Source: Bacteroidetes bacterium HGW-Bacteroidetes-6 | Lineage (GTDB): Bacteria; Bacteroidota; Bacteroidia; Bacteroidales; DTU049 | Length of the DNA: 64,000 nucleotides | Assembly (NCBI GenBank): GCA_002842495.1 | Contig: PHDB01000007.1 | Coordinates: 35,598 to 99,597 of the forward strand | Direction of reading: 5' to 3' | Shown: positions 29,726 to 39,738 of the stretch, piece by piece | Layout of the letters: each line of letters begins with the position of its first letter | Position numbering within the stretch: the stretch's first letter is position 1 | Notes under the pieces: model-generated | The model's input: only the letters and a program-made list of their open reading frames with translations | Database searches by the model: none | What the model was told of the DNA's origin: nothing | Made by a program: the position numbers and the translations under genes

Positions 29726-31396
29726 ATGAAAAGCGACATTGAAATAGCACGCGAAGCCAAAATGCTTCCTGTGGCCCAAGTTGGTGAACAACTGAATATC
29801 AGCCCCGACGATCTTGAGCTTTATGGCAAGTATAAGGCGAAAATCCCGCTGCATTACATCAACGAAGAGAAAATCCGAAAAGCGAAGCTGGTTTTGGTAA
29901 CGGCTATTACCCCAACACCTGCCGGTGAAGGAAAGACAACTACTTCTATTAGTTTGGCCATGGGACTAAACAAGATTGGTAAAAAAGCCACGGTTGTTTT
30001 ACGTGAGCCTTCGTTGGGTCCTGTTTTTGGAGTGAAAGGAGGTGCCGCTGGCGGTGGTCATGCTCAGGTTATTCCGATGGAAGATATCAACCTCCATTTT
30101 ACGGGCGACTTATCGGCTATCGAAAAAGCAAACAATCTTTTGTCGGCGCTTATCGACAACAATTTGCAAAATAAGAAGCGCAGTCTGAATATCGACCCAA
30201 GAACCATTAGCTGGAAACGTGTTATGGACATGAATGACCGTTCGCTGCGCGATATAGTAATTGGCTTGGGAGGAACAGCAAGTGGTATTCCGCGCGAAAC
30301 CGGTTTCAATATTACTGCGGCTTCCGAAGTAATGGCAATTCTTTGTATGGCAAAAAACCCGGAAGATCTGAAAGAACGCCTTGGAAATATTTTTATAGGT
30401 TTTACTTTCGATAAAAAACCGGTTTATGCACGTGATCTGAATGCACAAGGTGCTATGGCTGTTTTGCTTAAAGATGCTATTATGCCTAATTTGGTGCAGA
30501 CTGTAGAAAATACTCCAGCCATTATACATGGTGGACCGTTTGCCAATATTGCACAGGGAACAAATTCCATTATTGCAACCAAAATGGGCTTATCACTTTC
30601 CGATATTGTGGTTACAGAGGCCGGTTTTGCCAGCGATCTGGGAGCCGAAAAGTTTTTCGATATCAAGTGCCAAACTGCGGGCCTTCGCCCCAATGCAGTT
30701 GTAATTGTTGCTACCATTCGCGCGCTTAAGTACCATGGTGGTGCCAACAAGGATCAATTTGGTGTTCCCGATGCCGAACTGGTAAAAAAAGGTTTGCCCA
30801 ACCTCGATAAGCATATCGAAAATATGAAAAGTTTTGGTTTTACACCTGTTGTGGCACTGAATAAATTTGACAGCGACAGTTCCGAAGAAATTGATGCCGT
30901 GCGTTCTCGTTGCGAGGAACATGGAATAGCAATGGCGATCAACGATGCATGGGCAAAAGGTGGCGATGGAGCTACCGACTTGGCCGAAAAGGTGTTGTCG
31001 GCTGCAAAATCTTGTCCGTCTTGTTTCAAACCTTTATACAGCCCGGAATGGGACATGGAGAAGAAAATCGGAACCATTGCAACCAAAATGTATGGTGCAG
31101 CAGGTGTTGAATATTCTCTCAAAGCACGCAAAGACCTTGAAACGCTTTCCAAACTAGGAATGGACAAACTTTCGGTATGTATGGCCAAAACGCAGAATTC
31201 TTTGTCGGATAATCCCGATTTGCGTGGTCGACCCGAAGGTTTTATTGTCAATATTCGTGAAATTGAGATTGCTTCTGGAGCCGGATTTGTTGTGCCAATT
31301 GCAGGTGCAATTATGCGTATGCCTGGTTTGCCAGTTGTTCCTTCGGCCGAAAGTATCGATTTTGACGAGGATGGAAATGTGGTTGGGCTGTTCTGA
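29726..31396 (+). CDS. fhs: Formate--tetrahydrofolate ligase
   Basis: 'TAITPTPAGEGKTTTSISLAMGLNKIGKKA', 'REPSLGPVFGVKGGAAGGGHAQVIPMEDINLHFTGD'. ATG at 29726 preferred to TTG at 29699. Confidence 0.96.
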   Translation: MKSDIEIAREAKMLPVAQVGEQLNISPDDLELYGKYKAKIPLHYINEEKIRKAKLVLVTAITPTPAGEGKTTTSISLAMGLNKIGKKATVVLREPSLGPVFGVKGGAAGGGHAQVIPMEDINLHFTGDLSAIEKANNLLSALIDNNLQNKKRSLNIDPRTISWKRVMDMNDRSLRDIVIGLGGTASGIPRETGFNITAASEVMAILCMAKNPEDLKERLGNIFIGFTFDKKPVYARDLNAQGAMAVLLKDAIMPNLVQTVENTPAIIHGGPFANIAQGTNSIIATKMGLSLSDIVVTEAGFASDLGAEKFFDIKCQTAGLRPNAVVIVATIRALKYHGGANKDQFGVPDAELVKKGLPNLDKHIENMKSFGFTPVVALNKFDSDSSEEIDAVRSRCEEHGIAMAINDAWAKGGDGATDLAEKVLSAAKSCPSCFKPLYSPEWDMEKKIGTIATKMYGAAGVEYSLKARKDLETLSKLGMDKLSVCMAKTQNSLSDNPDLRGRPEGFIVNIREIEIASGAGFVVPIAGAIMRMPGLPVVPSAESIDFDEDGNVVGLF

Positions 31397-31467
31397 TTGT
31401 TTCTTTTGATAGTGAGTCGGCCGTCTGGCTACGCCAGCGAAACAGGGTTTGGTGGGCGCTCATCATT

Positions 31468-32124
31468 TTAAACTGAATCTCTGTCTTCCTGCGCAATAGC
31501 AATCATCAGATCGTTGTAGCTACGCAAATTGAGTTTATAGGCTCGTTGCTTCGATTTGAGTTTCACAAAGCCGCGCATTTCGGCATCGTTCAGATTGAAC
31601 GGTTCGATAGCAATATTTCCTTTCAGGGTAACATATCGTTTTCCGTAGGCTTTAAAAATGGCTTCTTTGAACGACCAATAGGCTACCGCTTTTTGAGCAT
31701 CTCCACTTTTTTCCCAATCGGCAGCTTCATCCGGATTCATGAATTTATCGGTGATTTTCAAAATTTTCGGATGAACGGGTTCAATATCAAGACCGTGCGC
31801 CAATGTCATATTAGGCGAAATGAGCACTGCCGAATAGGTGTTGCAATGAGTTATGCTGATAGATCGTTGCGGATTGACCAAAAAAGGCTTGTTGTTATCG
31901 TCGTAAAAGATTCTATAAATATAATCGCTTTCAACCAGATTGCGAATGAGTGCTCTGTAGCTCAGCCATTGCTTTCGGCGTGAGTCGCAGCCAAACGAAT
32001 TCAATGTTTCAAATTCTTCTTTATTGAGAAACAGCTTCGAAATAAGATCGTCAACACTTTCGGTGATGTGCCACAAACCAAGTTGCAGGTTGTCGTTGAT
32101 CCATTCGTGATAGACAAGTGGCAT
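31468..32124 (-). CDS. 4'-phosphopantetheinyl transferase
   Basis: 'HGLDIEPVHPKIL' and 'YWSFKEAIFKAYGKR' Sfp-type motifs. Confidence 0.9.
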   Translation of the reverse strand: MPLVYHEWINDNLQLGLWHITESVDDLISKLFLNKEEFETLNSFGCDSRRKQWLSYRALIRNLVESDYIYRIFYDDNNKPFLVNPQRSISITHCNTYSAVLISPNMTLAHGLDIEPVHPKILKITDKFMNPDEAADWEKSGDAQKAVAYWSFKEAIFKAYGKRYVTLKGNIAIEPFNLNDAEMRGFVKLKSKQRAYKLNLRSYNDLMIAIAQEDRDSV

Positions 32125-32129
32125 GTTGG

Positions 32130-32630
32130 CTATTTCAAGTAAGGCGATTTGGCAACAAAAAGTTTCAGTTTTTCGGGTTTGTAGGTGCCTATAAGCACTT
32201 TTTTGCCGTCTTTCATGGTGATCGACAACCCATGATGACCCGAAACAGTGAAGGCTTTTCCCCTTTGCTTCCAGTTGTAGCGAATTCCCCAGCCGCCAAA
32301 ATCTTTTATAGGATGGTATTCCACTACTTCCATCGACTCGATTTTATCCCACGAAAAACGTTTGTGGGTGAAAGGAATAAAGCGAATTTCAACACCTTTT
32401 TCGCTGATTCGGAGTTTTAACGTTATAAGCAAAATAAGTACAACCAACCAGACAGCAAAAGCTAAAATCGCCCAAACGCCCCAATCGGGTGCTGGGTTGG
32501 TTCCGGTTGGAATTCCCATTACAATTTGACGGACAAATATCCATGCAGCAAGACCTAGAATGCCTGCGCAAATGAGATAAACCCACCAAAGGCGCATGCG
32601 TTGCGATTCATAATACACGGGATTTTCCAT
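32130..32630 (-). CDS. Two-TM membrane protein with PH-like C-terminal region
   Basis: Two hydrophobic segments, then a beta-rich domain (SWDKIESMEVVEY…GYGIRY-like pattern). Confidence 0.5.
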   Translation of the reverse strand: MENPVYYESQRMRLWWVYLICAGILGLAAWIFVRQIVMGIPTGTNPAPDWGVWAILAFAVWLVVLILLITLKLRISEKGVEIRFIPFTHKRFSWDKIESMEVVEYHPIKDFGGWGIRYNWKQRGKAFTVSGHHGLSITMKDGKKVLIGTYKPEKLKLFVAKSPYLK

Positions 32631-32639
32631 GCTGAAAAA

Positions 32640-33683
32640 TTAATGAGTTACTATCAAGGCTTTTTCGGAGGCAATATTACTAAAAATACATTTCACTACA
32701 TAAAAACCTGATGGTAAATCTTCTACGGAAAACGATTGTTCACCCGTGAATGTGAGCAATTTTCGCCCTTGCAGGTCGAAAAGATAAGCTTCGTCGGGTT
32801 TTGTGCCGCTTCGGAAATCCAGATTAACAGAGTTTGTTGCCGGACTGGGAAACACATTGAAATAATTCACTGCCGATTCTTCGTCGGTTCCGGCTGTTGG
32901 TCCCCAGATTGCATAAATCCACTCGGGATTATCAACAAACGGATTGCGATTGTGCTGAATTTGATAAACCGAATCGTTTCTGTCGCGTTCTTTTTGGCTC
33001 ACAGGATCCAATGCATTCCATTGTAAAAACATGTTTTCGGCCCAGATAGTTAAATTGCCCCCCGAAAACGATTCGCCTGTCCAGGAAGGCAGTTCATCTT
33101 TGTAGCGAACACACATGTAAAAATAGATGCGTGCAAAATCGCCTTTAAAGCTGTCGATGGGTTCAAAAACAGTTCCTGTATAACCTGGGAAATCGGATGT
33201 GCCTAGTTTGCTTCCATTCAACGATGTCCAGCTGGCTGTTCCAACTTCACCGAAAGGATAGTTGGAGCGTTTGTTGTTTACCCAGCCATCGGTTGGGACA
33301 ACGTGAAACAGGTCGGAATACATTGGGCTGGCATCGCTAAACCAACTGGCCGGAACAGAATGTTCGCGATTGTAGCAATCGTTTTCGCTGTTGTAGTTTC
33401 CACACTGGTTTGTAACAAATGTAAACTCATATGGTGCTGTTCCTCCCGGAATGTCGGAATACATGTCCCACACTTTTCCGTTGGCTTTTTTGTCGGTGCG
33501 AGGATATGCAGTCCAAAGTCCATCATATCCAATATTGATTGTTCCAGCTGAAATAATATCGTGCAGTGTATTTTTGAGTGGAGTTCCGGTAAGTCCTGCT
33601 GCCGAATCGTAGTATCCCAGAGGAATTTGTGCGAAAATGACCGAAGGCAACAATAATCCTATGAGAAGAAATAGTTTTTTCAT
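32640..33683 (-). CDS. Secreted endonuclease I with T9SS-like C-terminal domain
   Basis: 'ENDCYNREHSVPASWF', 'YSDLFHVVPTDGWVNNKRSNYPFGEV'; C-term 'NYFNVFPSPATNSVNLDF…FDLQGRKLL…SGFYVVKC'. Confidence 0.92.
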   Translation of the reverse strand: MKKLFLLIGLLLPSVIFAQIPLGYYDSAAGLTGTPLKNTLHDIISAGTINIGYDGLWTAYPRTDKKANGKVWDMYSDIPGGTAPYEFTFVTNQCGNYNSENDCYNREHSVPASWFSDASPMYSDLFHVVPTDGWVNNKRSNYPFGEVGTASWTSLNGSKLGTSDFPGYTGTVFEPIDSFKGDFARIYFYMCVRYKDELPSWTGESFSGGNLTIWAENMFLQWNALDPVSQKERDRNDSVYQIQHNRNPFVDNPEWIYAIWGPTAGTDEESAVNYFNVFPSPATNSVNLDFRSGTKPDEAYLFDLQGRKLLTFTGEQSFSVEDLPSGFYVVKCIFSNIASEKALIVTH

Positions 33684-33819
33684 TTCCGAAAATTTTAAAG
33701 CTTGTAAAGGTACGAAAAATGAAGAGCATAAATCAATTCTATTTTACATAATGGATAAGGCTTGGGTTTGTGTTGACTAACAAGCGTCATTTTGTTTTGA
33801 AAATGCCTTTAGTCCAATA

Positions 33820-33860
33820 ATAATATACATGTCCGAAGGTTATTCGGACATGTATATTAT
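33820..33860 (-). terminator. Long perfect hairpin downstream of GEVED/T9SS gene
   Basis: 18-bp perfect arms 33820-33837 / 33843-33860 (ataatatacatgtccgaa-ggtta-ttcggacatgtatattat), 14 bp past the stop of the 33874 gene. Confidence 0.75.
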
Positions 33861-33873
33861 GAGAGTTGTTGAA

Positions 33874-36627
33874 CTAGTAAACAATGAGTTTTGCAACAGG
33901 CTTTCCATTAACAACAACCATGTAGACTCCTTTTTCAAGGTTGTCTTTTTCGAATTCGCGGCCATACAAATCGAACACTTTCAGGTTGTCGTTGGGAACT
34001 AAGCCGGCAACGTGCCAAGCTTCGCCTTCTTTTACTGGGTTTGGAGCTACATTGAAAGTTCTGCTGTCGTCGCCACAGCTCGATGTTATCATTTCGGAAT
34101 AAGCAAAAGCTCCATCGAAATCAACTTGCTTTAGTTTGTAATAAACTGTTCCTTGAGTTTCCTCGATGTAGCTTGTGTTATATTTTTTGTAGCCGTTCAC
34201 AGTACCTCTTCCATCAATGGTATCGACCGAAGCAAATGCGATTCCGTTGTACGATTTCAGAATAACAAAATAATCGTTGTTGGTTTCGGAGGCTACTTCC
34301 CACGAAATATCAACCATTCCATTGTCGCAAACGGCATCAAATGATAGTAATTCAACAGGAAGAGTAATGTCACAATCCATGGCACCTCCTTCGGAAAACT
34401 GCCATACCAGATCGAATCCATTTGCGCCGGGCGACCAGTTGTTGGTCATCAGATAGTAACGTTCGCCAGCATTAACGCTGTACCAGTTTACCCAGCTGTC
34501 TCCAGATACGTCTTCGCTAAAATCGCTGGCTACACTACTCATCCCAGTGTTTGTCGGCCAGTAGTTTTGTGTGCAAGGAACACAATCCACGCCACCGCAA
34601 TCTACCCCCTCTTCATCGGCATCTTTTACGTTGTTGCTGCAATGAGTTCCGTCATCAATAAAAATTGCATAGTCTTCTATTTCTCCGTTTGCAACAGAGG
34701 AGCAAGGAGTTGAAATTGGGCCACCCCTGTTTAGATATACCCTGAAGGCTGTTTTTCCTGCTCTTGCTGTTGCCGGAATCGTAATAGAACGAGTCACAGT
34801 AGTATTACTTGCAGTGCCACCAATGGTGTAATATTCTCCAGCATCAAAGGTTAAGCTTTTATCCCAATCAAACCAAGCTGTAACTTCTGCGTTATTCCCA
34901 ACGAAAGTTACATTGAGGTTGTAGCTTGACCCCTTGTTGACTGTTGTTACAGTGGAAGTTGTGTAATTTGCGTAATAATTTGTATATGCGGTTGAGGCAT
35001 TATTGATGGTGTTAAAACTCACATTGTTAATGTAATAACTAGCATTATCGGAACTCACTCCGCAGTAGCGTGGACTCATAGCGTAAGAACATCTCACCGG
35101 GTCGCCCAGCGAAGCACAATCATCGGCTTTATATAATGCAAAATCGTAATCCTCGAAAAAATCCTCGGGCTTTAAATCGAGTGCCAGTTTTCCACTTTGA
35201 GTTATCTCAAAATAGTACCAGTTCGAAAAGTTTTCCGAAAGGTTGCAGCCACCACAAGTTGAAGTAATTCCGGGGCCCGGGCTGGCTGAATTGAGGTTGG
35301 TTGCCCCACATATGGGGATTGCTGTAATGCAATCGTTGTTGGTTGGTGTTGTGCCGCAGTCAACACAATTCAATGAAATATTCCACCCTGTGTTATTTGT
35401 AATACTGTTGGAATAGAATGCAAAAGTCAAGCACCCACTTGAATTGGTTGATGTTATTGTTAGTGGTAACGAAGCTGCCCAGTTTCCACAAGCACCCCAA
35501 AGAAAAGCGCTTCCTTGAGTTGGTCCATCGCGAATAATAAGAGCATCGTTTGCACAACCAGCTGAACTCTCGAGATTAAAGCTGTTAATTGTGGCTGTCA
35601 TACATTTTCCTGGTGCATCGGGGCAAAAAGTCCTGTATATGGAGTTTACGTTGTTTGAGTAGTTTCCTGCATTGCCATCGTCAACATAGGTTCCTGTACA
35701 AGTGTTTACCATACATGCCCCGTTGTATGTGCCTTGAATTCCATCCGTTGGATGTAGATATGTCCCGGGAGTTTCTAAACATCGCAGTCTGAAAATATGT
35801 TGATTGCCAGCTGACGCGTTCTCGTTGTCGACCATGATATAATAAGTCAAACCGGCTGTCATTGAAATAGGACCATAGTTGCCGATAGCATCTGTTCGGG
35901 TTATACAATTCCATCCAGTAGAAGAACATGACCCTTCTTGATAGGCATACGACATCCAATCGCCTCCACCGGTATTTGAAATATTGAGAATATATGCACC
36001 GGTAGTTGCAGGAGTAAAAGCATAAACTTTTTCTTCGCCGGGAGTTCCTGTTCCGCATATTCCAGAATTCCAAAATCCAACACCCGAACTCGTGAAGGTT
36101 TGATCAACACCGCAACTGATTGCAACAGCACTTGCGCATGGGCCAGTACCGGCAGGTTCATAAACACAAATATCAAAATTGCCAAACGAGTTATTTCCGT
36201 ATTCCCAAACGCGAATATAAACAGTTGAGCCTGGCGTTAATCCTATGCGATCAATCTTAGCCATATAGGTTCCGTTGTCGCTGTCGTCATCGTCGCATTC
36301 TATCAGCGTTAACGCACCACAATTGCCCGAGTATATAGCCATCCCAACATCGGTAATTGTGCCTGCGCCGGTTTGAGTGTCAAATATCAGATGGCCCGAT
36401 GCTGGAACCGTAACAGTAAACCAAACGTCTCCACCCAGATAATTGGCACAACCTGGATTGGCAATGCCTGATGCGGTTGCAGCTGTATTGGTGTAGGTAG
36501 AAAAAGAACAGAAAGCGCCGACTGTCAACGGAGTGGCGCTAGTGCAGTCGTCGTTTGCAGGTTGTGCCCAAGCAACACCACCGGAAAAGAAAACGAGAAT
36601 AATGAATACAGATAGAATATTTTTCAT
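33874..36627 (-). CDS. Secreted multidomain protein with GEVED-like domain and T9SS sorting domain
   Basis: Signal peptide; GEVED-type 'AWFDWDKSLTFDAGEYYTIGG…NGEIEDYAIFI'; 'CSNNVKDADEEGVDCGGVDCVPC'; C-term 'NVAPNPVKEGE…DLYGREFE…GVYMVVVNGK'. Confidence 0.85.
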   Translation of the reverse strand: MKNILSVFIILVFFSGGVAWAQPANDDCTSATPLTVGAFCSFSTYTNTAATASGIANPGCANYLGGDVWFTVTVPASGHLIFDTQTGAGTITDVGMAIYSGNCGALTLIECDDDDSDNGTYMAKIDRIGLTPGSTVYIRVWEYGNNSFGNFDICVYEPAGTGPCASAVAISCGVDQTFTSSGVGFWNSGICGTGTPGEEKVYAFTPATTGAYILNISNTGGGDWMSYAYQEGSCSSTGWNCITRTDAIGNYGPISMTAGLTYYIMVDNENASAGNQHIFRLRCLETPGTYLHPTDGIQGTYNGACMVNTCTGTYVDDGNAGNYSNNVNSIYRTFCPDAPGKCMTATINSFNLESSAGCANDALIIRDGPTQGSAFLWGACGNWAASLPLTITSTNSSGCLTFAFYSNSITNNTGWNISLNCVDCGTTPTNNDCITAIPICGATNLNSASPGPGITSTCGGCNLSENFSNWYYFEITQSGKLALDLKPEDFFEDYDFALYKADDCASLGDPVRCSYAMSPRYCGVSSDNASYYINNVSFNTINNASTAYTNYYANYTTSTVTTVNKGSSYNLNVTFVGNNAEVTAWFDWDKSLTFDAGEYYTIGGTASNTTVTRSITIPATARAGKTAFRVYLNRGGPISTPCSSVANGEIEDYAIFIDDGTHCSNNVKDADEEGVDCGGVDCVPCTQNYWPTNTGMSSVASDFSEDVSGDSWVNWYSVNAGERYYLMTNNWSPGANGFDLVWQFSEGGAMDCDITLPVELLSFDAVCDNGMVDISWEVASETNNDYFVILKSYNGIAFASVDTIDGRGTVNGYKKYNTSYIEETQGTVYYKLKQVDFDGAFAYSEMITSSCGDDSRTFNVAPNPVKEGEAWHVAGLVPNDNLKVFDLYGREFEKDNLEKGVYMVVVNGKPVAKLIVY

Positions 36628-36651
36628 GGTACCCCCCCTCGGTTTTTTTGA

Positions 36652-36999
36652 TTATTCCACAGGAATTAGCATTTCCGGAGTCATTTCAACAGGTGGATTC
36701 TGAAGAATCTTCAAATCGTCCTGCAACTGCTGAATTTCGTCGTTTAGAATGGCTTTCCGAAAAGGATCGGTCGAGTTTTCAAGCTCTGCCTTCTTTGCTT
36801 TTATCTGAATATGAATTTCCTGCTCTCGTTGCTTATTCAATTCCATAGTTTTTACATGCTCCTCAACAACGGTCTGCTTTTCTTTAGATTGCAATTTTGA
36901 ATCAGCCGGATTTTGATTTTGTGTAATGTTGCTTTGAGCAAAACAATTACCAACACCAAACAATGCCAACACAATTATCCCAAAAATTATTTTTTTCAT
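36652..36999 (-). CDS. Small secreted coiled-coil hypothetical protein
   Basis: Signal peptide MKKIIFGIIVLALFGVGNCFAQ, then charged helical sequence; co-directional and 24 bp upstream of the GEVED gene. Confidence 0.65.
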   Translation of the reverse strand: MKKIIFGIIVLALFGVGNCFAQSNITQNQNPADSKLQSKEKQTVVEEHVKTMELNKQREQEIHIQIKAKKAELENSTDPFRKAILNDEIQQLQDDLKILQNPPVEMTPEMLIPVE

Positions 37000-37442
37000 A
37001 ACCCCTTGATTTTAAATAAGTACCCCCTCAGCTTTACTTAGAGTCTTTGTCATGGAACAAAGTAAAAATACATACGTAAAAACCAGATTTTTTTCAAAAC
37101 CAGTAGAAACACATGCTTTTTGTATTGCTCTTTACGTAAATCTCCTGTAGCGTTGTTGTAAATATAAGAAAATCAGAATGTAAGCGCAATTGAAATTACT
37201 GTGACATTTTGTTAATATTTTTTCATGGCAAAAATTCAGGAATTCAGAAAAACGATCTTTAATCAAACGTAATTTTATATGTGTCACACAAACAGCAATG
37301 TAAGAGTTTGTTTTATGAGAGAATCAATTTGCGAATTTCCGGTACAAATATTCGTTTTGTATTATATCTTTTTTTTGTAAAGCTTGTTTAACAAAATGCC
37401 ATAATGAATTTAACAAAGTTTGTGTCTGATTCCCTGGAAACT

Positions 37443-39104
37443 TTAAAATGTAAACGACTTAAGAGTAATGTTTCCCGCCAAATCGATAAATTCAACATCC
37501 AACGTCCTGATGGTTTTGCGTTGTGCTACGCTTAGAGGAATTGAAAAGTTGTTGTATTTGTAATCGTAAATCATCAAAGTCCACTCACCATTGATATATG
37601 CATTGAAGCGTGTAATTTCATCAGAATTGTCGGTTACCGTGAATACAAATTCTTTTAAATAGGAAATATTATTGTTTGCTGGGATGTTGGCCTTCGTAAT
37701 AGTCGGAGGAATGGTGTCGTCGATAAGCTCAAAGGTTCCTGGTCGATTTATTGAAACTGAATAGGCTCCGTTTGAGTTTTTTACTGGCTTCCAACCATTG
37801 ATAATCCGATGTTTATCCATTTGAGCAAAAATGGTTTTGTCGCTAATGAGCGAATCGTTTCTGAAAACCATTGTCATTGGTTTTATGAGTGGTATTTCGG
37901 TATATCCGATTGTCCATGCCAAATGATTATTAGTGAAAAACTCAACAATCAACGGCTTTTCGAGTGCAAGATTGCCGTAAAATGTACCTGTATCGCATTT
38001 CAAAACAACATTTTCGGTTTGGTAATCGTGAAAATAGCCGCTGTGGATTTGGTTTTTTGTGTTGGGATTGGGGCGAGAGATGTTGCCTCGTTTCAGATTT
38101 GCCCTGAATTCGGTGGTATTGAATTCAGTATCGCCAGCTTTCACGGTTAAAACATGGATGTTATTGTCCGGAATTGTAATAAGTCCGTCGTTGGAATATT
38201 TCTTGTAAAAGCCTTGCCGATTTGCATTTCCGGTATATGTTGTAACAATTTGCATCTTTTTGTTGAGGCCGGCATCGTGGTCGAAAACACCACGACAAGC
38301 TGCAGTTTGGTCAAAAGCAAACCGGTCGAATTCAATTTGCCAAACCAATGAGTCGTCGATAAAGACATCAATCTTTTTAGGCAGAAGTCTGAAATAACTT
38401 GAATTCACATAGTCCTGAACATCGAAGCCCAGAAAAAAGGTGTCGGGAACGAGAACTTCAGTGGCAGGGGAATAATAACTGCCTCTTTTTGTTACGGTGT
38501 ACGCCTGAGATATAGCAGGCAAATATCCACCTTTTTGCATTGAATATACAATCAATTGTTTGAAGACAGGCGCAATATTGTCGGTAATCTCATAGAATTT
38601 TAGCGGATTAAGTGCATCCTGCGTTTTTGTATCGCGTATTTCGAAATGAAGATGAGCGCCAAACGAATACCCGCTGTTTCCGGCAATTCCGATTATCTGG
38701 CCTTGTTTCACTGGTAAATAATCTTCGGGAAGTTCAATATCAGTTTCAAAAACATGGTTTTTGTACTGGTAATTTGTGACAACAGTGTCGATAAACTGGG
38801 CATATGAATCGAGATGGCCATATACGGAAGTGTAACCATTTGGGTGTGTGATGTACACTGCTCGACCGTAGGAAGCGGAATTGAATCGGATTCGCGACAC
38901 ATATCCGTCCCAAATGGAAAGAACGCTTTTGTCTGGTTTATTGTTGACCCGAAGGTCAATGCCCGAATGAAAATGTGTTTTACGATATTCGGCAAAGTTG
39001 CTGGTGAGTTCAAGTGGCGGACGAAGTGGTGCTCCGGGGCTTGCCGTTTGAGCAAACGAAGCAAAAAAAGAAAAGGTAAAAACGAGAAAAAGAAATAAAC
39101 GCAT
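37443..39104 (-). CDS. M23 family metallopeptidase
   Basis: 'KTHFHSGIDLRVN' (HxxxD) and 'GAHLHFEIRD'; signal peptide from ATG at 39104. Confidence 0.92.
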   Translation of the reverse strand: MRLFLFLVFTFSFFASFAQTASPGAPLRPPLELTSNFAEYRKTHFHSGIDLRVNNKPDKSVLSIWDGYVSRIRFNSASYGRAVYITHPNGYTSVYGHLDSYAQFIDTVVTNYQYKNHVFETDIELPEDYLPVKQGQIIGIAGNSGYSFGAHLHFEIRDTKTQDALNPLKFYEITDNIAPVFKQLIVYSMQKGGYLPAISQAYTVTKRGSYYSPATEVLVPDTFFLGFDVQDYVNSSYFRLLPKKIDVFIDDSLVWQIEFDRFAFDQTAACRGVFDHDAGLNKKMQIVTTYTGNANRQGFYKKYSNDGLITIPDNNIHVLTVKAGDTEFNTTEFRANLKRGNISRPNPNTKNQIHSGYFHDYQTENVVLKCDTGTFYGNLALEKPLIVEFFTNNHLAWTIGYTEIPLIKPMTMVFRNDSLISDKTIFAQMDKHRIINGWKPVKNSNGAYSVSINRPGTFELIDDTIPPTITKANIPANNNISYLKEFVFTVTDNSDEITRFNAYINGEWTLMIYDYKYNNFSIPLSVAQRKTIRTLDVEFIDLAGNITLKSFTF

Positions 39105-39129
39105 AAAAAAAGCTCCCTTTTGAGGAGCT
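39105..39129 (-). terminator. Rho-independent terminator
   Basis: agctcc / ggagct stem with an A-run on + (T-run on -), between the TPR gene and the M23 gene. Confidence 0.65.
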
Positions 39130-39154
39130 AAAATTAATATTTTTTTGGTGTAAA

Positions 39155-39598
39155 TCAGTTTTCGGGCTGTTCGTCCCAGCAAAACTCTTTCACCAGATCA
39201 AAAGCGCCGGTGAGTCCAAGCTCAAAAGCTTTTTTCCAATCGGCACAAGCGCCCTCCTTGTCGCCAAGTTCACCCTTAGCAATGCCACGCAGGTCGTATA
39301 CTTCGGCATAACCGGGTTGAATTTCGAGAGCTTTGTTATAGTCTTTAATGGCTCCTTCAAAATCTTTCAAATGATATTTACACAGACCTCTGTAGGCATA
39401 TGCTTCTGCATTTTCTGGATTCATTTCGGCCACTTTTGTGAAAACCTGAATGCCACCTTTGTAATCTTTAACGGAAATACGGTTATAGCCTTTTTTCAGC
39501 AGAGCGTATTCATCCTCATTCCCGGTAATCTGACTACTCTGCTTGCATCCCCCCAAGGCGACAAACAGAATCAAAATTGGAAAGAGTATTTTTTTCAT
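39155..39598 (-). CDS. TPR-repeat lipoprotein
   Basis: Lipobox-like LGGC; two to three TPR units (AEAYAYRGLCKYHLKDFEGAIKDYNKALEIQPGYAEVYDLRGIAK). Confidence 0.88.
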   Translation of the reverse strand: MKKILFPILILFVALGGCKQSSQITGNEDEYALLKKGYNRISVKDYKGGIQVFTKVAEMNPENAEAYAYRGLCKYHLKDFEGAIKDYNKALEIQPGYAEVYDLRGIAKGELGDKEGACADWKKAFELGLTGAFDLVKEFCWDEQPEN

Positions 39599-39738
39599 TT
39601 TTCAGCAGGTTGGTAATGTTTCCTTTTCTACGTTAAGAATATTTTTCGGTTTCAAAATTACGAAAAATTCTATTGATGAAACAATTAAGTCGTAAAATAT
39701 TTTCTACCTTTACCCGTTGTTAAACACAAATTGATACA

